This document shows, piece after piece, positions 51,381-62,456 of a stretch of DNA of 64,000 bases. The notes beneath the pieces are model-generated. The model worked only from the letters and a program-made list of their open reading frames with translations, ran no database searches and was not told where the DNA came from. Both the position numbers and the translations under genes were made by a program. The stretch comes from Azospirillum sp. TSH58 (GTDB lineage Bacteria > Pseudomonadota > Alphaproteobacteria > Azospirillales > Azospirillaceae), in the NCBI RefSeq assembly GCF_003119115.1, contig NZ_CP022367.1, positions 1,477,001-1,541,000 on the forward strand. Reading direction: 5' to 3'. The stretch's first letter is position 1; every line of letters starts with the position of its first letter.

Positions 51381-52742
51381 TCACACCGGCAGGCGGATCA
51401 GCACGCGCAGGCCGCCGTAGGGGCTGTCGCTGAGCGTGATGTCGCCGCCGTGGCTGCGGGCGACGTCGCGGGCGATGGTCAGCCCCAGCCCGGCGCCGCC
51501 GGTCGCCTGGTTGCGGGAGCTGTCCAGACGGAAGAAGGGTTTGAACACGTCGTCGCGGGAGACCTGGGGGATGCCCGGCCCGTCGTCGTCGACCAGGATG
51601 TCGATGAAGCCGTCCTCGCGCTCCGCCCGCACCCAGATGCGGTCGCCGTGGCGCCGCGCGTTGGACAGCAGGTTGGCGAGGCAGCGCCGCGTCGCGTTGG
51701 GGCGCAGCGGCAGGGTCAGCCCGTCCGGCGCGACCAGGGCGACCTCCGCCCCCTCGCGGCGGACGCCCGAGACCACCTCGTTCAGGATGCGGGTCAGGTC
51801 GGTCGGCTGGACGGCCTCCGTCCCCTCGCCGCGGGCGAAGGCCAGATAGCCCTCGATCATCGTCTCCATCTCGGTGACGTCGGTCAGAAGCTCTTCGACC
51901 TCCGGGCCGTCGCCGATCATGTCCAACGCCAGCTTCATGCGGGTCAGCGGCGTGCGCAGGTCGTGGCTGACGCCGGCCAGCATCTCCGTCCGCTGGGTGA
52001 TCTGGCGGTGGATGCGCTCGCGCATGCGCAGGAAGGCGACGGCGGCCTGCCGCACCTCGGTCGCCCCCTCCGGCTTGAAGTTGCGCACGTCGCGCCCCTT
52101 GCCCAGCGCGTCCGCCGCGGCGGCCAGCCGCTTGATGGGGCGGATCTGGTTGCGCATGAAGATGATGGCGACGGTGAACAGCACCAGGGCCGAACCGACC
52201 ATCCACAGGATGAAGATGTAGCTGGTCGGGCTGAACAGGCGGCGTTCCGGCGACATCACCGACAGCACGCCGTCCGGCATCTGCACGCGGATCTCGTACC
52301 ATTCGCGGGTGATCCGGGTGTTGATGGCGAAGGGCCGCCGCACCCGCTCGTGCAGCGCCTTGCTGAGCGTGTTCTCCAGCATGCCGCGCAGCTTCGGCGG
52401 GTGGTCGGGCAGGGTGCTGCCGGGCTCCAGCGTCACGATCAGGTCGGTGCTGCGCGCGGTGGCGGCCAGCGTCCAGTTGCGCCCCTCCGGGGTCGGGTCG
52501 TGCTCCAGCATGCCGATGACCATGGCGATGTCGCCGGCCACCGCGAAGGCCAGCCGGTTCGTCATGGTGTCCCAATGCCGGTCGTAGAAGATCCAGGTCG
52601 CCACCGCCTGGGCCAGGATGACCGGCGTCACGATGATCAGCAGCGAGCGGCCGAACAGCGTCCGGGGCAGGAACCGCTTCAGCAGCCCCGTCTGCTCGCG
52701 GCGCGGCATCGGCATCGGTCCGGCGGCGGTGTCGGTGGTCAT
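51381..52742 (-). CDS. EnvZ-type sensor histidine kinase
   Basis: A 453-residue inner-membrane kinase. TM1 (about residues 33-55), a periplasmic part of about 110 residues, TM2 (about 160-185, YIFILWMVGSALVLFTVAII), HAMP (RNQIRPIKRLAAAADAL), HisKA with GVSHDLRTPLTRMKLAL, and HATPase with LLSNARRHG, DDDGPGIP and GGAGLGLTIA. It pairs with the OmpR-type gene 48 bases upstream on the same strand. Osmolarity or envelope signals are sensed by EnvZ relatives; the signal here is unknown. Its ribosome site lies within short repeats. Confidence 0.95.
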   Translation of the reverse strand: MTTDTAAGPMPMPRREQTGLLKRFLPRTLFGRSLLIIVTPVILAQAVATWIFYDRHWDTMTNRLAFAVAGDIAMVIGMLEHDPTPEGRNWTLAATARSTDLIVTLEPGSTLPDHPPKLRGMLENTLSKALHERVRRPFAINTRITREWYEIRVQMPDGVLSVMSPERRLFSPTSYIFILWMVGSALVLFTVAIIFMRNQIRPIKRLAAAADALGKGRDVRNFKPEGATEVRQAAVAFLRMRERIHRQITQRTEMLAGVSHDLRTPLTRMKLALDMIGDGPEVEELLTDVTEMETMIEGYLAFARGEGTEAVQPTDLTRILNEVVSGVRREGAEVALVAPDGLTLPLRPNATRRCLANLLSNARRHGDRIWVRAEREDGFIDILVDDDGPGIPQVSRDDVFKPFFRLDSSRNQATGGAGLGLTIARDVARSHGGDITLSDSPYGGLRVLIRLPV

Positions 52743-52743
52743 G

Positions 52744-52782
52744 GTCCTGGTCCTGGTGCTCTTGGTGCTCTGGGTGCTCCGG
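52744..52782 (-). repeat. Short repeats spanning the kinase ribosome site
   Basis: The gap between the regulator stop and the kinase start is nearly all short repeats. On the minus strand it reads GAGCACCCA, GAGCACCAA, GAGCACC, then AGGACC twice directly before ATG 52742; AGGACC is the only visible ribosome site. Confidence 0.8.
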
Positions 52783-52790
52783 CGGCCCCG

Positions 52791-53489
52791 TTACGGGTCC
52801 GGCCTCAACACATAGCCCTCGCCGCGCACCGTGTGGAGGTAACGCGGCTCCCGCGGGTCGGGTTCGATCTTGCGGCGCAGGCGGGTCACCTGCACGTCGA
52901 TGGTGCGGGCGTTGCCGGCGACCTTGCTGCGCTCCGTCAGCTCCTCGCGCGAGAAGATGGTGCCGGGGGAGGCGGCGAGCACGCGCAGCAGCCCGGCCTC
53001 CGCCGTGGTCAGGCGGACCACCTCCTCGCCCGCCCGCAGCTCGTCGCGGTCGGGCAGGTAGATCATCGGGCCGAGCTTCACCGGCTGCGGCGGCGCCGGG
53101 TCCGCCGGGCGGCTGGCCTGGCGGCGCAGGATCGAATTGATGCGCAGCAGCAGTTCGCGCGGGTTGAAGGGCTTGGCGAGGTAGTCGTCGGCCCCGGCCT
53201 CCAGCCCGGCGATGCGGTCGTCCGGCTCGCCCCGCGCGGTCAGCAGCAGGATCGGCAGGTCGCGCTCCCGCCGCAGCGATTCGGTCAGCTCCAGCCCGCT
53301 CTCGCCGGGCATCATGATGTCGAGGACCAGCAGGTCGAAGGCGAGCCCGGCCAGCTTGGCCCGCGCCTCCGCGGCGTCCTTCGCGGTGGCGACCAGGAAG
53401 CCGTTGCCGGCGAGATACTTGCGCAGCAGTTCGCGCAGACGGGTGTCGTCATCGACGACCAGGATGTGGGGCTGGTCTTCTTCGGTCAT
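52791..53489 (-). CDS. OmpR-type response regulator
   Basis: A 232-residue regulator. Receiver domain with ILVVDDDTRLRELL, phosphoacceptor Asp in LLVLDIMMPGESGLEL, and conserved Lys in YLAKPFNPREL; winged-helix DNA-binding domain with REELTERSKVAGNARTIDVQVTRLRRKIE and GYVLRPDP. ATG 53489 is preferred. It is the partner of the adjacent EnvZ-type kinase. Confidence 0.96.
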   Translation of the reverse strand: MTEEDQPHILVVDDDTRLRELLRKYLAGNGFLVATAKDAAEARAKLAGLAFDLLVLDIMMPGESGLELTESLRRERDLPILLLTARGEPDDRIAGLEAGADDYLAKPFNPRELLLRINSILRRQASRPADPAPPQPVKLGPMIYLPDRDELRAGEEVVRLTTAEAGLLRVLAASPGTIFSREELTERSKVAGNARTIDVQVTRLRRKIEPDPREPRYLHTVRGEGYVLRPDP

Positions 53490-53576
53490 GGCGGGACTGT
53501 AGCGCAACCGGGCGCCGCGCACCAAGGGAAGCGGCGCCGGCCGGCCGGGGCATCGGGCCGCACGTCAGGCCCCGCC

Positions 53577-55730
53577 TCACGCTGCGGCATCGGCGCCCGC
53601 GGTCAGCTCCGCCAGGGTGGACAGGATGCGGTTGGGCGCGGCGGGTTTGGTCAGCACGAGGCAGCCCGCCTCCTTGGCGGCGCGCACCAGCTCGGCGGAC
53701 AGTTCCCCGGTCAGCAGGATGGCCGGGATGTCCCGTCCCAACACCCCGCGAAGGGTCTGGATGCCGCTCAACCCGTCGGTGCCGCCGGGCAGCCGGTAGT
53801 CGCTGAGGATGGCCGAGGGGGCCTGGAGGGTCGCCTGGGCGGCGGCGAGGGCGGAATCGAAGCTGTCCGCCGCCATCACCCCGGCTCCGGCCTGCTCCAG
53901 CAGCAGGGTCAGGGAGCTGCGCTGCAGCGGATCGTCCTCGACCACCAGGACCCGCCGTCCCGACAGGCGCCCGGAGGCCTCGGCGGGGCGGGCCGGCGGG
54001 GCGGGGTCCGTCGATGAGGAAGCCGCCATCGGAGGCGGGCCGGCGGGGGTGGGAGCGCGGGGCAGGGTGACCGCGAAGACGGAGCCGCGGCCGACCCGCG
54101 ACCGGACCTCCAGCGGATGGCCGAGCAGGCGGGCGGTGCGCTCCGCGATGGACAGGCCGAGGCCGGCGCCGCGCGACCCGTCGCGGGCGGGGTTGCCGAT
54201 CTGGTAGAACTCCTCCCAGATCGTGCCCAGCTCCGCCTTGGCGATGCCCTGGCCGCTGTCCCAGATCTCCACCCGCAGACCGTCGCCGCGGGGCCGCACG
54301 CCGACGACCACGCCGCCGTGCGCCGTGTATTTGACGGCGTTGGACAGCAGGTTGCGCAGGATCGGCTGGAGCCGCGCGGGATCGCTGCGCACCCAGGCCC
54401 TGGTGGGCATCACGGTCAGCCGCAGGCCCTTGCCCTCGGCCTCCGCCCGCAGTTCGGCGGCGAGCTGGTCCAGCAGCGGGGCGAGCGGAAAGGCGCCGAC
54501 CTCCACCGGCACCACGCCGGCCTCCAGCCGCGACAGGGTCAGCAGGTCGTCGAGCAGCCGCTGCCCGGCCTGGAGCGACGCGGAGGCCATGGCGCCGAGC
54601 TGCTGGAGCGTCGGGTTCGGCGCCTCCTTCAGCAGCAGCTCGTGGAAGGCGGCCAGACCCTGCAGGGGTTGGCGCAGGTCGTGGCTGACGGTCGCCAGCA
54701 CCTTCATCTTGGCGAGGCTGGCCATCTCCGCGCTGCGCAGGGCCTTCTCCAGGTCGGCCGTGCGCTGGCGGACGCGCTCGTCCAGGCTCTGGTTGGCGCG
54801 CAGAAGCTCCGCCCGGACCGCATCCTCCCGCCGGGTGCCGGCAAGGGCGAAGACGAACAGCACCAACGCCCCGGTCAGGATGCCGCCGCTGATTGCCGCG
54901 GTCCACAGGGCGCGTTCCCGCCAGGGGGCCAGCACCTCGGCCAGGGGGCGGCTCGCCACCACCACGATCGGGAAGCCGGTCAGCATCCGCGCGGCGGTGA
55001 TCTGCGAGCCTTCGACGATCGCCGGGCCGTCCGGCGGGTCCCAGGGCTGGGGCCAGGCGGTGCCGGGAGGCTCGACGGCGCTGTCCGGCGGCCATTCCGC
55101 CAGCTTTTCCTTGCCGCTGGTGAACAGGGCCAGACGCGCGCCTTCGCCCCAGCCGGCCTCCCCGTACATCTGCGAGAAATAGGTGTTCCGGATGCCCGCC
55201 ACCGCGATCGCCCGCAGGGCGCCCTCCTCGTCGCGCAGGGCGCGGCTGATGGTGAAGCGCCCCTGGCTGATGCCGGGGCCGGACAGGGGAGAGCCGACAT
55301 GGATATCCGGCGGCGGTCCCTGCGTGGCGTCCATATGGACACGGGCATAGTCCCGCTCCGACAGGTCGCGGGGCGGCGGCGGGTGTTCCGCGCTGTCCAG
55401 AAGCAGCCGGCCCTGCGCGTCGAGCGCCCAGACGCCGGCGATCTGCGGCAGGCGTTCGGTGCGGGCGCGCATCGCCGCCTGGATGCGCCGCCCTTCGGCG
55501 GGGTCGCCGCGGTCCCACCGCTCCAGCGTGTCCAGCAGCATGCGCAGTTGGGCGTCCCCCGCTTCAATGGCGCGGCTGGCGTGCTCGTCGAGAAGGTGGG
55601 CGGTCGCGGCGAATTCGCGGCGGGCCTGCTCCAGCGTGGCGTGGCGGTCGCGCGACACCGACAGGGCGGACACGCCGACGCACAAGGCGGCAAAGGTCAG
55701 GAAAGCGGCCACGAGATGGGCACGCTGCAT
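53577..55730 (-). CDS. Hybrid sensor histidine kinase
   Basis: A 717-residue kinase. TM1 near residues 8-28, a large periplasmic sensor of the dCache type (about 30-275; EFAATAHLLDEHASRAIEAGD at its start), TM2 near 277-298, a coiled coil, HisKA with ATVSHDLRQPLQGLAAF, HATPase with LLSNAVKYT, DSGQGI and GAGLGLSIAERTARLL, and a C-terminal receiver (RVLVVEDDPLQRS, phosphoacceptor Asp in ILSDYRLPGG, Lys in VLTKPAAP). The receiver suggests a phosphorelay. Signal unknown. It is separated by 88 bases from ompR on the same strand. Confidence 0.94.
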   Translation of the reverse strand: MQRAHLVAAFLTFAALCVGVSALSVSRDRHATLEQARREFAATAHLLDEHASRAIEAGDAQLRMLLDTLERWDRGDPAEGRRIQAAMRARTERLPQIAGVWALDAQGRLLLDSAEHPPPPRDLSERDYARVHMDATQGPPPDIHVGSPLSGPGISQGRFTISRALRDEEGALRAIAVAGIRNTYFSQMYGEAGWGEGARLALFTSGKEKLAEWPPDSAVEPPGTAWPQPWDPPDGPAIVEGSQITAARMLTGFPIVVVASRPLAEVLAPWRERALWTAAISGGILTGALVLFVFALAGTRREDAVRAELLRANQSLDERVRQRTADLEKALRSAEMASLAKMKVLATVSHDLRQPLQGLAAFHELLLKEAPNPTLQQLGAMASASLQAGQRLLDDLLTLSRLEAGVVPVEVGAFPLAPLLDQLAAELRAEAEGKGLRLTVMPTRAWVRSDPARLQPILRNLLSNAVKYTAHGGVVVGVRPRGDGLRVEIWDSGQGIAKAELGTIWEEFYQIGNPARDGSRGAGLGLSIAERTARLLGHPLEVRSRVGRGSVFAVTLPRAPTPAGPPPMAASSSTDPAPPARPAEASGRLSGRRVLVVEDDPLQRSSLTLLLEQAGAGVMAADSFDSALAAAQATLQAPSAILSDYRLPGGTDGLSGIQTLRGVLGRDIPAILLTGELSAELVRAAKEAGCLVLTKPAAPNRILSTLAELTAGADAAA

Positions 55731-56053
55731 GCCGCCGCTCCTTCACGAAAGCTAAGACAAAAGAATCGGGTTGCCAAAACTATGGGCTAAGCAACAAGCC
55801 GCGGACAACTCTGCCGAAGGGCAGGGCCGACTCCGACGAACGAGGCAAGAGTCGTGAGTCGAAACAAGTTCGCGGGGCTTTGTCCGAAGGGCTCGGGTTG
55901 CATCCCGGCCTTTCGATCCCCACATGAAAAGAGTCGAATTTCTTTGGGTCTACGGTCCGCTTGCAGATCGCTGCGTCTGGTCCTTCCCCTCGGTGATTTG
56001 ATGTGAACCCGTGGCACGAGCGCCATGGGAAACCTCGTTCAAGGAACTACCAG
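55731..56053. other. cspA leader with GANTC cluster
   Basis: A 323-base gap between the hybrid kinase and cspA. It contains five GANTC sites: GAATC 55763, GACTC 55829, GAGTC 55849, GAGTC 55856 and GAGTC 55931, against roughly one expected. Part of it is probably the long 5' UTR common in cold-shock genes. No gene is supported. CcrM-dependent control of cspA is an inference. Confidence 0.55.
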
Positions 56054-56260
56054 ATGGCTACTGGAACCGTGAAATGGTTCAACACCACCAAGGGCTACGG
56101 CTTCATCCAGCCGGATGACGGGACGGCCGACGTGTTCGTCCACATCTCCGCCGTTGAGCGGTCGGGCATCAACATTCATGAAGGCCAGAAGCTGTCCTAC
56201 GAACTCCAGCGCGACCCCAAGAAGGGCAAGAGCGCCGCGGCCAACCTGAAGGAGGCGTGA
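56054..56260 (+). CDS. cspA: CspA-family cold-shock protein
   Basis: A 68-residue single cold-shock-domain protein with KWFNTTKGYGFIQPDDG (RNP1) and DVFVHISAVERSG (RNP2), then LSYELQRDPKKGKSAAANL. It binds single-stranded RNA and DNA and melts structure. AAGGA precedes ATG 56054; an upstream GTG frame is not needed. A GCCCCGG/CCGGGGC hairpin at 56267-56286 follows the gene. Confidence 0.96.
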   Translation: MATGTVKWFNTTKGYGFIQPDDGTADVFVHISAVERSGINIHEGQKLSYELQRDPKKGKSAAANLKEA

Positions 56261-56266
56261 TTTTCA

Positions 56267-56311
56267 GCCCCGGTTTTTGCCGGGGCCGCCCGTTCAGGGG
56301 CCGCCCGTTCA
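56267..56311 (+). terminator. Hairpin and 15-bp duplication after cspA
   Basis: GCCCCGG (56267-56273) pairs with CCGGGGC (56280-56286) across a TTTTTG loop; no U tail follows. The 15-mer GGGGCCGCCCGTTCA is then repeated exactly at 56282-56296 and 56297-56311, overlapping the right arm of the stem. Confidence 0.55.
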
Positions 56312-56429
56312 AAGGCCGGTTGCCCCCAATCCTGTAACAGCCGCTTCACAAAAGAAACGCATGCTCCACGGACCGCCGGGACCGCCCGGATGGTGCCATG
56401 GGGCACGATGACGATCACAGGAGGCATGC

Positions 56430-56690
56430 ATGGCATCCGATAACCGCAGCGCGGATCGGAATGATCTCGACTCCATGACCCGCGAGTTTCTTGCGAAGGG
56501 GGGTAAAATCGTTCAGTGCCCGCCGGGGTCCTCGGACAGCGTGGTGTACAAGCGCACGTCCTTCCGCCGCCGCGGCGCCGCGAACGCCGCGGCCAAGGAC
56601 GGGGCGGAGGGCGCCGCCGGCACCCCGCCGGCGGATGCGGCTCCCGCCGCCGCCGCCGCCGAGCCGGCCCCGACCCCGGCCAAGGAGTGA
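56430..56690 (+). CDS. Small hypothetical protein with Ala/Pro-rich tail
   Basis: An 86-residue protein with a conserved-looking N-terminal part (DLDSMTREFLAKGGKIVQCP then SSDSVVYKRTSFRRR) and a low-complexity Ala/Pro tail. AGGAGG stands well before ATG 56430, so translation is convincing. The SMTREFLxxGGxI part may be a nucleic-acid-binding micro-domain, but no family name can be given. Confidence 0.75.
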   Translation: MASDNRSADRNDLDSMTREFLAKGGKIVQCPPGSSDSVVYKRTSFRRRGAANAAAKDGAEGAAGTPPADAAPAAAAAEPAPTPAKE

Positions 56691-56728
56691 GTTGACCGGG
56701 GGGTGACGACCGGTTTCCGGCCCGGTTC

Positions 56729-57241
56729 CTACCGCTTCACGGCGGCGAGCCGGGCCGGCACCGGGGGCGCGAACTTCACCCGGTCCTCCTCGTCCATCAT
56801 GCCCAGCATCACCTTGCGGAAGCCTTCGACGGCCTCAGCCCCGGCCATGCGGTAGGCGCGGGCGATCCGCTGCCGCTGCGTTTCGGACAGCTGGCGCTCC
56901 AGCTCCACGCCCTTTTCCGTCAGTTCCAGCAGACGCTGCCGCCGGTCCCGCACGCCCGTCTGCTGCTGGATGAATTCCTGCCGGACCAGTTCCCCCAGCA
57001 CGCGCGACAGGCTCTGCTTGGTGATCTTCAGGATCGCCAGAAGCTCCGACACGGTGATCTTCGGGTAACGCCCGACGAAATAGATGACGCGGTGGTGCGC
57101 CCGGCCGAAGCCGATCTGCGCCAGGATCTCGTCCGGCTCCGCGGTGAATTCCCGATAGGCGTAGAACAGCAGCTCCATGCCCGTGCGAAGTTCCTCCTCG
57201 CGCAGGAAAAGCTGGTTCACGCCCGCTTTTATGTCAGCCAT
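56729..57241 (-). CDS. MarR-family transcriptional regulator
   Basis: A 170-residue regulator. The winged helix is visible as ITVSELLAILKITKQSLSRVLGELV, then IQQQTGVRDRRQRLLELTEKG with the wing. ATG 57241 is preferred; the longer frame reads into the promoter of ilvE. It is divergent from ilvE across 140 bases, so it may control itself and ilvE. The ligand is unknown. Confidence 0.92.
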   Translation of the reverse strand: MADIKAGVNQLFLREEELRTGMELLFYAYREFTAEPDEILAQIGFGRAHHRVIYFVGRYPKITVSELLAILKITKQSLSRVLGELVRQEFIQQQTGVRDRRQRLLELTEKGVELERQLSETQRQRIARAYRMAGAEAVEGFRKVMLGMMDEEDRVKFAPPVPARLAAVKR

Positions 57242-57242
57242 G

Positions 57243-57271
57243 TTGACGTGATCGGTGCGATTCGTTACAAA
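57243..57271 (+). promoter_or_regulatory. Candidate sigma-70 promoter of ilvE
   Basis: TTGACG (57243-57248), 17 bases, then TACAAA (57266-57271). Both hexamers match at five of six positions with ideal spacing. The -35 hexamer begins two bases from the MarR start codon, so MarR translation start and ilvE promoter abut. A GATTC lies at 57259-57263 in the spacer. Confidence 0.6.
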
Positions 57272-57381
57272 TGGGTCAATAAGCCAGACATAAACGAACA
57301 AAGGCCGCGAGACAAGCGCGGCTTTCGACAATTCCATTCCAAGTCCCGAGCAACGGGCCAAAGACCAAGGTGGGAGCCGCC

Positions 57382-58254
57382 ATGTCCATCCTTCCCTTCG
57401 ACGACCGCGACGGCGTGATCTGGTACGACGGCGCGCTGGTGCCGTGGCGCGACGCGAACCTGCACGTCCTGTCGCACGGCCTGCACTATGCGAGCTGCGT
57501 GTTCGAAGGCGAGCGCGTCTACAACGGCACGGTGTTCAAGCTGACCGAGCACAGCGAGCGTCTGGCCGCCTCGGCCCGCATCCTGGGCTTCGAGCTTCCC
57601 TATTCGGTGGCGGAGATCGACGCCGCGACGAACGAGACGGTGAAGGCGATGGGCTTCACCGACGCCTATGTCCGCCCGGTGGCGTGGCGCGGCAGCGAGA
57701 TGATGGGCGTGGCGGCGCAGGCCAGCCGCATCCACGTCGCCATCGCCGTCTGGCAGTGGCCGAGCTACTTCAGCCCCGAGGCGAAGATGGCCGGCATCAA
57801 GCTGACCTGGGCGCCGTGGCGCCGCCCGGCCCCGGACACCGCCCCGACCGCGTCGAAGGCGGCGGGTCTCTACATGATCTGCACGCTCTCCAAGCACGCG
57901 GCCGAGGCCGAGGGCTATCAGGACGCGCTGATGCTCGACTACCGCGGCTATCTGGCCGAAGCGACCGGGGCGAACCTGTTCCTGGTGATGGACGGCAAGA
58001 TCCACACGCCGAAGCCCGACTGCTTCCTGGACGGCATCACCCGCCGCACGGTGATCGACCTCGCCAAGGCCCGCGGCATCGAGGTGATCGAGCGTCACAT
58101 CCAGCCCGACGAACTGGCGAACACCCAGGAGGTCTTCCTGACCGGTACCGCCGCGGAGGTGACCCCGGTCGGCCAGATCGGCGACCACCGCTTCACGCCG
58201 GGCCGCGTCTGCGAGACGCTGGTGAAGGACTACGACACGCTGGTGCGCGGGTAA
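57382..58254 (+). CDS. ilvE: Branched-chain amino acid aminotransferase
   Basis: A 290-residue class IV PLP enzyme for the last step of Val, Leu and Ile synthesis. Segments: HVLSHGLHYASCVFEGERVY, the PLP-Lys region TASKAAGLYMICTLSKHAAE, LDYRGYLAEATGANLFLV, DGITRRTVIDLAKARGI and the closing FLTGTAAEVTPVGQI. GGGAG precedes ATG 57382. Confidence 0.95.
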   Translation: MSILPFDDRDGVIWYDGALVPWRDANLHVLSHGLHYASCVFEGERVYNGTVFKLTEHSERLAASARILGFELPYSVAEIDAATNETVKAMGFTDAYVRPVAWRGSEMMGVAAQASRIHVAIAVWQWPSYFSPEAKMAGIKLTWAPWRRPAPDTAPTASKAAGLYMICTLSKHAAEAEGYQDALMLDYRGYLAEATGANLFLVMDGKIHTPKPDCFLDGITRRTVIDLAKARGIEVIERHIQPDELANTQEVFLTGTAAEVTPVGQIGDHRFTPGRVCETLVKDYDTLVRG

Positions 58255-58265
58255 GGAGCTCCCTC

Positions 58266-58360
58266 TTTTCCCTCCCCTGCGTAGTTCTCGCGCAAACCAG
58301 AGGTTTGCGCTGACGCGGCAGGCGGACCATCGGTCCGCTGAGAGCGGGGGAGGGCCAGGG
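58266..58360. repeat. Hairpin-rich repeat between ilvE and uvrB
   Basis: Two perfect hairpins, GCGCAAACC-AGA-GGTTTGCGC (58290-58310) and GCGGACC-ATC-GGTCCGC (58322-58338), are enclosed by complementary CCCTCCCC (near 58269) and GGGGGAGGG (near 58346). This could fold into one branched structure. It starts about 12 bases past ilvE and may end its transcript; its multi-hairpin design resembles the element at 33.4 kb. Confidence 0.75.
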
Positions 58361-58466
58361 AGGGGCAAGCGCGAGCAGCCTCCGGACAAGCCCACGCTCG
58401 ACAGCGGGGGTGGGGTGGGCCATATACTCGGTTCCCGTTCCGTACCCCTGGCGCGAGCGTCCCCGC

Positions 58467-60605
<2,139 letters not shown>

Positions 60606-60709
60606 CCGGGAGGGGCGGAGCCACGTCGGGAATAATGTCCCCGTCCCAAGCGTTCATCCTGCCAGTACGGTCCGTCCGCCGGGCCGCGATCCCTGGCACA
60701 GGAACGCCA

Positions 60710-60973
60710 ATGACGACGCTCCGCTCGCTGTCCCTTCTGACCTTCGCCGCCCTTCTGCTGTCCGGCTGCTACGTTGCCGCCGGGGCTCCCGGTCCCGTCT
60801 ATGGCTACGGACACCGGTCCTATGGCTACGGCTATTATGAGCGCCCGCAGTACCGCCATTACGGGCCGCCGCCCGTCGTGTATGGCCGCCCCCACTACGG
60901 CGGCTATTATGGTGGGTATCGCGGCGGCCATCATGGCGGCCCCCGTCACCATCACCGCCACGGAGGCTGGTGA
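60710..60973 (+). CDS. Gly/Tyr/His-rich predicted lipoprotein
   Basis: An 87-residue protein with a lipoprotein signal (LLTFAALLLSGC) and a mature part of Tyr, Gly, Pro and His repeats (YGYGHRSYGYGYYERPQYRH; ending GGHHGGPRHHHRHGGW). AGGAACG precedes ATG 60710. The His-rich tail could bind metal ions, an inference only. Similar low-complexity lipoproteins occur in many alphaproteobacteria. Confidence 0.75.
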   Translation: MTTLRSLSLLTFAALLLSGCYVAAGAPGPVYGYGHRSYGYGYYERPQYRHYGPPPVVYGRPHYGGYYGGYRGGHHGGPRHHHRHGGW

Positions 60974-61121
60974 GGAGCGGCCGGAACCGGCCCGTCGCCG
61001 GCAATCGTCGTTAACAAAGGCTCAATGCTTTGGTCCGATCATGACCTGAATACATTCGCTCCCGCTGATGCACGAATCCGAGGCACGGGAGCGAAGCAGG
61101 GCAGGAAAGGGTCGGGGACCC

Positions 61122-62234
61122 ATGAGCGATCAACTCACCAAGGACGACGTGTCCAGACTGCTGTCGGACCCGTCGCCGAACAGCCGTTCCGAACTGGCGG
61201 TCAAGATCGCCAAGCAATTCTCCGCAACCGCCTTGTCGGACAGCGAGCGCCGGCTCGCCGAGGACATCATCCGCTTCATGGCGCGCGACGCCGTGGTGCG
61301 CGTGCGCCAGTCGCTGGCCGAGAACCTGAAGGCCAACCCGGCCCTGCCGCGCGACGTCGCGCTGATGCTGGCGCGCGACGTGGAGGCCGTGGCGATCCCG
61401 GTGCTCAGCGTCTCCACGGTGCTGACCGACGCCGACCTCGTCGAACTGGTGCGGACCGGCACGGACGCCAAGCACACCGCCATCGCGCAGCGCCCGGACC
61501 TGTCGGCCAGCGTCGCCGACGCGCTGATCGACACGGCGTCGGAAGGGGCGGTGGCCGTCCTGGTCGCCAACGAGAGCGCGGATCTCGGCGAGCGCACGCT
61601 AGGCCGGGTCATCGAGCGCTTCGCCGACAGCGAAACCGTGCAGGAGCCGCTGGTCCAGCGCGCCCGCCTGCCGATCACCATCGCCGAACGGCTGGTCGCC
61701 GTGGTCTCGGAAAAGCTCCAGCAGCATCTGGTGACCAACCACGACCTTCCGGCCAAGGTCGCCGCCGACCTGATCCTGCAGAGCCGCGAACGCGCCACCG
61801 TCGCCCTCTTCTCCGGGGAAAGCGACGAGGGCGCGCTGGAACGGCTGGTCGCGCAGCTGTCGCGCAGCGGTCGCCTGACCCCGTCGCTGCTGGTGCGGGC
61901 GCTGTGCATGGGCGACGCCGCCTTCTTCGAGACGGCCCTGTCCTATCTGGCCAACGTGCCGCTCACCAACGCCCGTCTGCTGATCCACGACGCCGGGCGG
62001 CTGGGCCTGAAGTCCATCTACGACAAGGCGAAGCAGCCGCCGGCCTTGCTGCCGGCCTGCCGGATCGCCTTGGACGTGCTGAAGGAAACCCCCTACGACG
62101 GCGAGGCGCACGACATCGAACGCCACCGCCGCCGGGTGATCGAGCGCATCCTCACCCAGTACGAGGATCTGGCGGCGGAGGATCTGGACTATCTGCTCGA
62201 CAAGCTGGGCGACCTCATGCGTGTGGAAACGTAA
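61122..62234 (+). CDS. DUF2336-domain protein
   Basis: A 370-residue all-helical protein of the DUF2336 family found in alphaproteobacteria. It consists of HEAT-like repeats (RFMARDAVVRVRQSLAENLK, VLTDADLVELVRTGTDAKHTA) and the conserved C-terminal part (GDAAFFETALSYLANVPLTN, GLKSIYDKAKQPPALLPACRIA). No catalytic residues are known; adaptor functions have been proposed for the family. ATG 61122 follows GGGGACC. Confidence 0.88.
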   Translation: MSDQLTKDDVSRLLSDPSPNSRSELAVKIAKQFSATALSDSERRLAEDIIRFMARDAVVRVRQSLAENLKANPALPRDVALMLARDVEAVAIPVLSVSTVLTDADLVELVRTGTDAKHTAIAQRPDLSASVADALIDTASEGAVAVLVANESADLGERTLGRVIERFADSETVQEPLVQRARLPITIAERLVAVVSEKLQQHLVTNHDLPAKVAADLILQSRERATVALFSGESDEGALERLVAQLSRSGRLTPSLLVRALCMGDAAFFETALSYLANVPLTNARLLIHDAGRLGLKSIYDKAKQPPALLPACRIALDVLKETPYDGEAHDIERHRRRVIERILTQYEDLAAEDLDYLLDKLGDLMRVET

Positions 62235-62456
62235 TAACGCCGGCGGCTTCGAAAATTGCTCGCCTTGCAGTTTTCGGTTGTTGTCTCGGGTGGCCCTGGC
62301 AACCCTTCATTTGTCGTGGCTTTGAGTTGATCTGATCGTCCGGCTTCGGTCACCTTGGGTGGCCGGTTCAACGGTGCCGTTTTTCGGTGCCCGCTGTTCC
62401 TAACCTTTGCTTCTGGCCGCGGATTGCTTCGCCAGAATCTTGGAAGGGAGACGCGG

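Noticed and set aside
55787..56026. Possible small gene on the minus strand in the cspA leader
   Set aside because: No ribosome site, no recognisable domain, and it covers a region dense in regulatory GANTC sites.
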